Below are positions 56,935 through 64,000 of a DNA stretch of 64,000 nt, piece after piece. The stretch's first letter is position 1, and the number at the start of each line of letters is the position of its first letter. The notes beneath the pieces are model-generated. The model ran no database searches and was not told where the DNA came from. It saw only the letters and a list, made by a program, of their open reading frames with translations. The stretch is from Pleurodeles waltl (Eukaryota > Chordata > Amphibia > Caudata > Salamandridae): assembly GCF_031143425.1 (NCBI RefSeq), contig NC_090450.1, positions 219,739,442 through 219,803,441 of the forward strand. The letters are read 5' to 3'. A program made the position numbers and the translations under genes.

Positions 56935-57678
56935 ATAATGTACTTAACACAATAGAGAGTTGAAATTCATTTCATTTTACATTGCAATAAAAACAAATTT
57001 GTTGTGGACCGGCAGCCCTAGCTGCATATGTTCTCATCCATTCTGATGTGCATTCCACAGACGTGTCTGTCCAAAGTGTGAGGTCATGTGTACCCTGTGT
57101 CAGGATTGGGCCCCATGGCAGCGGCAGGAGTGATTTCCATGGATGTACTGCACAGGATCATTTTCACCCATTGCTTGTCATACCTGGCCTAATCATGTTG
57201 AGCATTGTCACCAAAGATGTCCACCCCTTGTCACACATGCTCCATGCATCCATTGCAACTCTCACAGTGAGTTGTGTTAGTGCCCTGTTCAAATATTACA
57301 GTCTCACTATATTTTGACATCTACTGCCTCATGTGTGGCCCCCTTGTTCAAATCCTATTTGGATATGTTGTTGTGTGTGATAAGCCATTGTTGTACAAGT
57401 TGGCAATGTGGATGTTATGAATATGTTGTGGTCCATAGACCTTGTCCTTCAGTTGTCACATTCAAGTGATAAGGCTAATTGTGATGCGTGTGATGATTGC
57501 AGTTCACACTTCACATGTGATGTTGTCACAATACTCTTCAGATTAGTGTTTGTGACATACTGCCTGAGGTTAGACTCATAATCCTAAGGCATATGTTTAA
57601 GAGATTGAAGACACCAAAGCCGGATTGTGTGAATAAGTGAGGTGTTTATTGACAAAATCTACGAGGTGAGGTGTGTGA
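56935..57678. other. H2 sequence right of H3
   Basis: No gene recognised. The last 80 bases hold the 3' UTR of the H2 transposase. Confidence 0.5.
57645..57650 (-). promoter_or_regulatory. Polyadenylation signal of the H2 transposase
   Basis: AATAAA on the minus strand, about 30 bp after the stop codon at 57679-57681. Confidence 0.65.
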
Positions 57679-58062
57679 TTATTGAGTGAAGAAGTTATCA
57701 ACAATGTGCTGTCTGTGGTGTATCCCAGCAGCTGTGTTGTGCAGTTCCCTCCCATTTTCTCCTCCACAATCCTCTTCCTCAGGCAAGTCATCTACCTGTC
57801 CATATAGGGGGACATTCATCTGCACACATATGTTGTGCAGGATGGCACATGTCATGATTATCTTGCAGACGATGTGTGGGGCATATAGGAGGCTGCTTCC
57901 TGTGATGTCCAGGAACCTGAATCTGGACTTCAGGATGCCACATGTCCTCTCAACAGTAGTCCATGTCCTCCGATGTCCCTCATTATATGCATGCTCTGCT
58001 GCTGTGCTTGGGGATGGGAAAGGAGGTCATTATCCATGGCTGTATGCCAAAACCCTAAGCCG
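57679..58062 (-). pseudogene. H2 transposase exon 2 (C-terminal DDE part)
   Basis: The acceptor CTTCAATCTTTTGCAG| at 58063-58078 (minus strand) is good. The exon begins where the GDSGY block is expected, but that block is decayed and includes a stop in the frame that continues GIQPWIM, so the second catalytic Asp is lost. After a frameshift the frame reads NEGHRRTWTTVERTCGILK with the final Glu, then LLYAPHIVCKIIM and AILHNICV, ending NFFTQ. It is the Harbinger nuclease C-terminus. It differs strongly from the H1/H3 transposase. Confidence 0.8.
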
Positions 58063-60011
58063 CTGCAAAAGATTGAAGGAGTAATTTGTTGTTAGGGCTT
58101 GCAACAGGTATGTCATGTAGCATGGCAGTGGATATGAAGAGATGGTTGTGGCTCACTTGTATTTATGGTTTTGTGTGAGTTCCTATCCTTGTGTAATGTT
58201 TCCTCAGCACTAGGTTGTTGGAGATGACAATCTTGTGTTTGGCTCAAGGACATGGAACATATGATTTGGATTTCACCCTGAGAGTCATTATATATGCACC
58301 ATACATTGTGTAGTGCACCTTTGTATCAGTCTGCTATCACTAGAGGGGACATGAAAACATCCTCACAACACAATGTGGTCATATGTGGTGGTAACATTAT
58401 AGCACTACAGAGCCTGGACATCCCATCCCTTTTGACATTTGTCATTGAAGATGAGGAGTCACACCAAGGGCCTTTGAAATTGGTTAGTGAGAATGCACTA
58501 CATGTCTCCAAAATTGCCTGCATTGTCCTGCTACTTTTCAACAATGCGAGAAAGCCCCTGGTGTGACATGTTACTTGTCAAACTTTTGTTGTCCCCTGCG
58601 CTAGTTGCTCATGTGCAGCTGTGCATCTACACTACCTACCCTGCACCAAGGTACTTGGCTAGCTGACTTGGGGAGGTGGATGTATCTGTGCAGGACGGTA
58701 CACTGCCCTGTACATATACTTTTTGGATGACCAATGAGCTCTTTCTGTGTGTGCAGCAGTGTGTAGCATACATTTGTACCACATTCATCTGAGTTCTTAG
58801 CACAGTCTATTTCCTTTTTGCAACCTGCAAACAGCACCCCTGGAGTAGTATGTGTTGTTGACACTTCCTCAGGTTTCAGAGGACAGCTACATATGAGTCT
58901 GCATCATCATGCTATCTATCTTTTGGTGACTGACCTCTAGCGATAAACATTGCACTCCCCTTTAACGCTACATACAGCATGGGAGGGTGGCCAATTTACA
59001 ATGTGGCTTGAAGACATTATGAAATGGTCATCTGCAGGCCATGAATATGGAACTGTGGGGAATTACATTGTTCCCTTGGTGTTCCTGAGTGGCAGGTAAT
59101 GTTTTTGTGAGCCATGAGGTGTCCAAGGGTGTGTATACCATTGTCATAGGATGATCAACGTAACTAGCAGTGTCTCGCCTATCTTCCTCAACATTAATGT
59201 GCCTTTATTCTTTTGACACATGCACAGTGCAGGCTCTGGTATGGAGCTCAGCAACTTGGCAAATGTGTCCCTTGGCACTGTGCATGTGAGGTCAGTGAAG
59301 TCATGTTTTCTCCTACTGGGTCCCACTATGACATCCACGATCTGCACTGTCTGACTGTATCTCTGCCCCCTATTAGACCACTCATTGTATCTGGTACAGA
59401 CATGATGGTGCTGTAAATCAGTGAGTGTTGCATGTGAGGTTGCACTACAGGTGTGGTACCACTTCTTACACATCTGTTACATGGTATGTGATGGGCATTG
59501 ATCTTCTATTCCTATGTGTGTGAGTCAATACATCAGGCAGATGTCTCTGCACACTACAGGTAAGTTAGGTATGTGTTGATGAGATGCAGTTGTTATATGC
59601 GCATGGTGTGTGGAGTTTGATATTTGTTCTGGCAGTGATTTGCACGGCATGACTTGAGGCATCTGTGCCTATTTGGAAGTTACATGTCATGGGCATGGTG
59701 TACGCCTTTGACATTTCTGTGCTATTCTTTGTTTGGTGTAGTGTGTGTGATGTGTACGTAGTGGGTAACCTGAGGGCACTTTTAGTGGTCTTTGTAGTTC
59801 TGCTGTTGTCTAAGGGTACATGTCTACACCTGTCCTTCATGTGGTGTGCCTGTCAAGTTGTGGTTGTGTTACGTACATGTGGGTGTATGTATTAGTGTTG
59901 GGCACTGATTGTGCTGTACTTCAGCATGGTGCATATGTGTTATCACTTGCACATGTGTGCTACCCTCGCCATATGTTACTGTAGTGGTGTATGTCTTGTG
60001 TGTCTGACAGG

Positions 60012-60016
60012 GTTGG
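60012..60016. repeat. Target-site duplication GTTGG, left
   Basis: The same five bases follow the other end at 62548-62552. Confidence 0.85.
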
Positions 60017-62547
60017 TGTTGGAAAATGGGTTATTGGTAAGGGCAGGTAAGTATCTAAACTTAGCAATAGGCCACTAACCTCCACTTAGGTCCAGTTAGT
60101 TCTCAGTAAATTAAACCCAGCTCAACCCTTGGTAGCTTGGCAACAAGCTACAAGACTTAACTTAGGAGACAGAGTGTAAAGCATTAAAATATCAAAAAAC
60201 AGTAATTAAATAAAACACAGGAAACAGTTTAAAAATCCTAAATAAATTTATAAAAATAGATTATAGTTTTATCTTTAAAATGACACACAAATGAATAAAA
60301 TCGGATAAGGGGAGCCGGAGATAAGAATTTTTAAAGAATTATTACTTTCTAGCGCCTAGAAACAAAAAGTTCCAATCTGGTCATCTGGTCGCACCTCGAC
60401 CAGGGCAAAGTAAAAGTGTAAGGCCAACTGCGATGGAGCCCGGCACAGCTACAGCCTGCGGGAGGCCTCGGTCAAAAGTTTACGTTAGGACTTAGTCGCT
60501 TTTCAGAAGATTTTCTTCAGCGAGACGAACCTGCCAGTCCAATCTGACCTCCTGGAACTCTTCTTTGGATGTGCGTCGCGGGAGCCCTCGGTGGAGATTT
60601 TTACTTTTGGACTTAGTCGTTTTTTCGAGGTGAAAATCTTTCGACCGGGGCAAACCTGGATCTTGATCTGACGTCCTTGGAGCCCTCCTCGGATACGCTG
60701 GCTGGGAGGTCCCAGTCAACTTCCTACGTTCAGACTTAGTCTCTTTTTTTGAGATTTTCTTCACCGGGGCGAACCTGCAAGTCAGGCCGGGTCGCGGTTG
60801 AGGCAAGCCGGCTAGAGTTGCCGCGGCGAATCGGTCCCTCTGTGAAGCTTTTTTTTCAAAAGTTCTCCAAACTTCTCCAAATTTCTGGATCTTCTTCCAG
60901 ATGTTCCTTTAAGGCTCTTTTGGGGTCCACAGCTCACCCGAAGGTTCCAGAAGCTCTGAGATGATCCTTGGGGGTGCGGACTACAACTCCCAGAATGCAC
61001 CTGGCACAAACTCCTTTTTGGCCACTGGACAGTGGTCAGCTGGTTGATTTCTTCAGGAGTTCATGCAGCGGACTCTGGTTAGCAATTGTTTCACTTGTAG
61101 CAAACATCGAGTCCCTCCTTGAACCAGTTGAAGCCAGGCAAAGTCCTTCTTGTGGTGAAGCCCAAGTGTGCAGCTGGTGCAGTCCTTCAGAGTGCAGAGT
61201 CCAGGTGTCCTTCAGAGTGTAGAGTCCAGGTGCAGGCCAAGGGTCCAACAGGGCAGTCCTTCTTCTTCTGTAGTTCTTCCTGGTAGGGATGTGGTAGGGA
61301 ACTGAGGTGTGGGTGCAGGTCTGCCAGTTTTATCCTTGCTCCTGGGTGAAAAACAGGGGGGTCCAGGTTCTCCAATTAGGTTCAGGGTCCTTCCCCCTGT
61401 GATGACCACTTCCTGGGAAGTGTGGCAAAAATCAATCCCAGGAGGCAACATTCCTCAAAAATCCTTCATGGCTGAAAGTGATTTTTGGAGGTGACATCTG
61501 GCTGAGCCCACCCACTGGTGTGGCTAAAAATCATAAACACACCCCTCTCCTGCCCTCTCCTAATCTAATCAAGGGGGCACCTGTTTGTCTGGGGTTGCAG
61601 CATGTGGGGGTGTTGCTGGATTGCTCTGAATGTCCTTCTCTGCCTTTGAAGACCAGTTTGGCAGCACTCCACCTTCCTGCCTCACCATCTGGTGAGGAGA
61701 GATCCCCTCCCACAGGCACATCTCTTTGTGTGAAGCCAGGACACTTCACACCTCATCAAGGCAGCCTGGCCAGGCTGCCAGGGGCTGGCCAATCAGAGCA
61801 CAGCAGCAAAACCAATGCAGGGCTGAAATTGGCAACTTTTTAGATAAAGTTTAAAACTCTTTACCTGAACAAGTTATATCAAATCCAACAACTGGAAGTT
61901 GTGGGATTTACTATAACAATGAATTTGATACCAAACTCTTGGTATCTGTCACTTAAGGGGACTTTTAAAATGAAGTCTCCCCATTCTAGCCTATGGAGGC
62001 GATTCACTCCAATGAGGGAAAAACTTTTTTGACTGTTTTACCTCACCAGGGCTTATAAAACTATGTTTATAAGGTCCCTGCTTATAGTTACATGGCACCC
62101 AGCCCTAGGGGCACATAGGGCACACCTTAGGTGTGACTTATATGTAAAAATAAGGTAGTTTAAGACTTTGGAACTATTTTTAATTCCAAAGTCAAATTTG
62201 CATATAACTTTAATTTGAAAGAAGCCAGCAAGGCAGGCCTGCCTTTAAAATGACACTGGGCACCTCAGCAGTGCACCTTTGGGCACCTCAGTAGTGCACC
62301 TATGGGTGCACTACCTATGCTGTGGACCCTAAGCCTACATGCCCTACCATATATTAGGGACTTCTAGGTAGGTTGACTTAGCCAATTATAATTAGCCTAC
62401 TTTGCATATCCACTTTACACAGAGCAAAGGCCCTAGGACTGGTTAGCAGTACCCAGGGCACCATCAAAGTCAGGAAAATACCAGCAAAAAGTGGAAAATG
62501 GGGACAAAATGTTAGGGGGCCTCTGCAATCAGCCCTGTTTTCACACA
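60017..62547 (-). mobile_element. Long solo-LTR-like element (2531 bp), in intron
   Basis: On the plus strand it begins TGTTGGAAAATGGG and ends TTTTCACACA; it has TG...CA ends and a perfect 5-bp target duplication (GTTGG). No protein domain of a retroelement is present. Orientation is set by similarity of its right end, read on the minus strand, to the start of the element at 8142 (a CACTTTTTGC block). Five-base duplications and TG/CA ends are what integrase-made LTR insertions leave, and the lack of internal genes suggests recombination to a solo LTR. Confidence 0.75.
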
Positions 62548-62552
62548 GTTGG
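62548..62552. repeat. Target-site duplication GTTGG, right
   Basis: Pairs with 60012-60016. Confidence 0.85.
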
Positions 62553-62588
62553 TGTGTTGTGTGTACATTACTAGATTTGTTGACTTAC

Positions 62589-63301
62589 CCTCAAGTAGGC
62601 CATTTCCAAATTGACCATCTTGGAATTGTTCATTGATCCTGCTGTGCCGGAATATGAAGGCATCATGGAGACTCGCAGGATACTTGGCCAAAATGTTTAT
62701 GAATATTCGGCGGTGGTCCACTATGCCCTGCACATTAGTGGAATGCCTGTGCTTCCGATTCCATTATAAGTGCTTTGTTGCTCCAGGTGGGCATGGGTGC
62801 AGTCAATTGCACCTAGCACATGTGGAAAGCCATGGATTTGATAGAACCCCTGTTTGTACTCCTGCTGCTTTTGCTGGGTATTGGGGAAGCTGATGTGGTG
62901 GGGTGTCAGGGAGATGATGGCGTCTAACACCTTTGGCAGGAATGCAGAGAACAACGGCTGTGACACACCAGCAACCAGGGCACCTATTGTTTGGAATGGG
63001 TCACTTGCCAGCATGTGCAGGACAGGGAGCATTTTTGTCATATGTGGGATTTTGTGTGGGGTCTGCGGGCTGGCTGCAATTTGTGGCTCAATGTGGTGCA
63101 GCAGGTATAGTATGGCTTGCCGGTTGAGTCTGTAGGTCCTAAGAATGTCCAGGTCCCTGAGGCCAAGGAGGGTTGTCCTGTATCTGAAGATGCTCTCCTG
63201 CCTTCGGGCTGCCTTTTTGGGCCACGTTGTCGGGGTGGTGTGCGCAGGAGTTGTCCCTGTCCTCTGTGCCGTCTAGCAAGCTGTAGCAGTATCACCTCCA
63301 T
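62589..63301 (-). pseudogene. H2 transposase exon 1 (N-terminal and first Asp)
   Basis: The ATG at 63301 gives MEVILLQLARRHRGQGQLL, a basic Arg/Pro-rich start. After a frameshift at about 63040 the frame reads LPVLHMLASDPFQTIGALVAGVSQPLFSAF and HVLGAIDCTHAHLE, with the first catalytic Asp. After a second shift near 62727 it reads YPASLHDAFIFRHS and ends at the donor. It is a Harbinger transposase of a lineage distinct from H1/H3. Two frameshifts and the lost second Asp in exon 2 make it a pseudogene. Confidence 0.8.
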
Positions 63302-63389
63302 CTTCTCCTGTGGGTTGTAATGTTGCTTCTGTGTGTTATCTTTTAGTAGTGGTGTGTTTGCCTCATTTTAATGCCTGCCCTGACCCAGG

Positions 63390-63693
63390 TGTTAATTTTT
63401 GGTGCAAATCGGAGTTAGCGTCATTTTTTGGGTCCGCCTCCCACCCGTGCGTCATTTTTGCCCAGGTGGTTAAATACGGTGCTAGGATGTTTGAGTCACT
63501 TTTTGGACAGGAACGCCTACCTTGCATCTCATTGACGCATGGAAGTTTCACGCATCTGAAAAAGGGCGTTAACACCAAAATGTTGGCGCTAGACGGGTCT
63601 AGCGTCAAAATATAAATATGGCATTGGGTTGCGCTAAATTAGCATCAAAATAAATCATGCTATTTCAACGCAAAGCATGTATAAATATGCCCC
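63390..63693. repeat. H2 right terminal region
   Basis: Read on the minus strand it starts GGGGCATATTTATA and matches the first 300 bp of MITE H4, including a GAGATGCAAGG..GGCGTTCC block and a CCTGGGTCAGGG block. Confidence 0.8.
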
Positions 63694-63696
63694 CTT

Positions 63697-64000
63697 CTTT
63701 TTTTTATGCCATGGATTTGATTGCGTGTTCATCTCTTGTCATTGTTTTTAAAAAGTCCCAATTAAAATTGCATTTACAGATATCCAGAATTAAAGTGGCA
63801 CTACATTAACAATGGCTATGTCTACTGATGAAAGGGTCTATGACCTCGAGCTGTGATACAACTACTCGACAACATTTAAGGTGAAAGGGCAGGACTTGTA
63901 GCTATCTATTTCGTGTTTGTATTGCACTCGGCTAATGTGTTCCTTTCTGAGAGAAAGAATGAGGCAATGTTTCAGCCATATACAAGGTACTTGAAAGGGA
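63697..64000. other. Unassigned sequence right of H2
   Basis: No feature recognised up to the window end. Confidence 0.4.

Larger units (their letters stand above)
58063..62588 (-). other. Intron of the H2 transposase, with LTR-like insertion
   Basis: Donor CTTGAGG|GTAAGT (62583-62588) and acceptor TTTTGCAG| bound an intron of 4.5 kb, or about 2.0 kb without the LTR-like element. The part 58100-60011 shows no gene or known repeat. Confidence 0.7.
24172..63693. mobile_element. H2: old Harbinger element with nested insertions (39.5 kb as it stands)
   Basis: The left end GGGCCAGATTTATA and the right end (inward) GGGGCATATTTATA form a terminal inverted repeat matching at 12 of 14 bases, flanked by CTT at 24169-24171 and 63694-63696. 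Both subterminal regions match the MITE H4 (52612-53533) in swapped order: H2's left end matches H4's right end, and H2's right 300 bp match H4's left 300 bp. That strongly supports both H2 termini. Inside are a Myb/SANT-like gene (+), a small coiled-coil ORF (-) and a transposase gene (-), the usual Harbinger kit. Removing H1, H3 and the LTR-like insertion leaves about 12.7 kb. That all the sequence between the ends belongs to one element is inference. Confidence 0.65.

Overview
The window looks like non-genic DNA from a very large salamander (newt-type) genome; I infer a pleurodeline newt such as Pleurodeles or a close relative. Three things support this: dense PIF/Harbinger transposons with spliced genes, very long LTR-like repeats of a kind I associate with urodeles (recognised from memory, not searched), and a 324-bp satellite carrying a hammerhead ribozyme with the features of newt satellite 2. 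I see no convincing host exon, tRNA, rRNA or prokaryotic signal. Nearly all of the sequence can be read as mobile elements inserted into each other.

Left third (1-24171). A near full-length, coding-dead L1 lies on the minus strand at 504-7505 with a 13-bp target-site duplication. An LTR-like element follows (8142 to about 11140). A second L1 on the plus strand (about 12772-22487) is broken by a hairpin-bearing insertion in its reverse-transcriptase region and by a 2.7-kb LTR-like element (19609-22343) that sits in a TA microsatellite. A 415-bp Harbinger-type MITE (22664-23078) comes next.

Right two thirds (24172-63693). I interpret this as one old Harbinger element, here called H2, with 3-bp target-site duplications at its two ends and later insertions inside it. 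H1 (24602-34194) lies in the first exon of H2's Myb/SANT-like gene. H3 (42288-56934) lies between H2's genes. An LTR-like element (60017-62547) lies in the intron of H2's transposase gene. H3 carries a 3.7-kb tandem duplication, an array of about 6.5 hammerhead satellite units, and a 922-bp MITE (H4) derived from H2's own family. H4 interrupts H3's transposase.

H1 is the best preserved element. It has three intact genes once splice sites are used: a 372-residue DDE transposase with exons at 24930-25012 and 30573-31608, and two different Myb/SANT-like proteins (gene A, 653 residues, and gene B, 391 residues) on the opposite strand. Gene A lies wholly inside the 5.6-kb transposase intron. H3 keeps the same three-gene plan in degraded form. 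In known Harbinger systems a Myb/SANT-like partner carries the transposase to the nucleus and to the element ends (HARBI1 with NAIF1 in vertebrates). Two such partners per element, one nested antisense in the transposase intron, is the most unusual arrangement here. All gene models come from reading frames and splice consensus alone; no database or transcript evidence was available.
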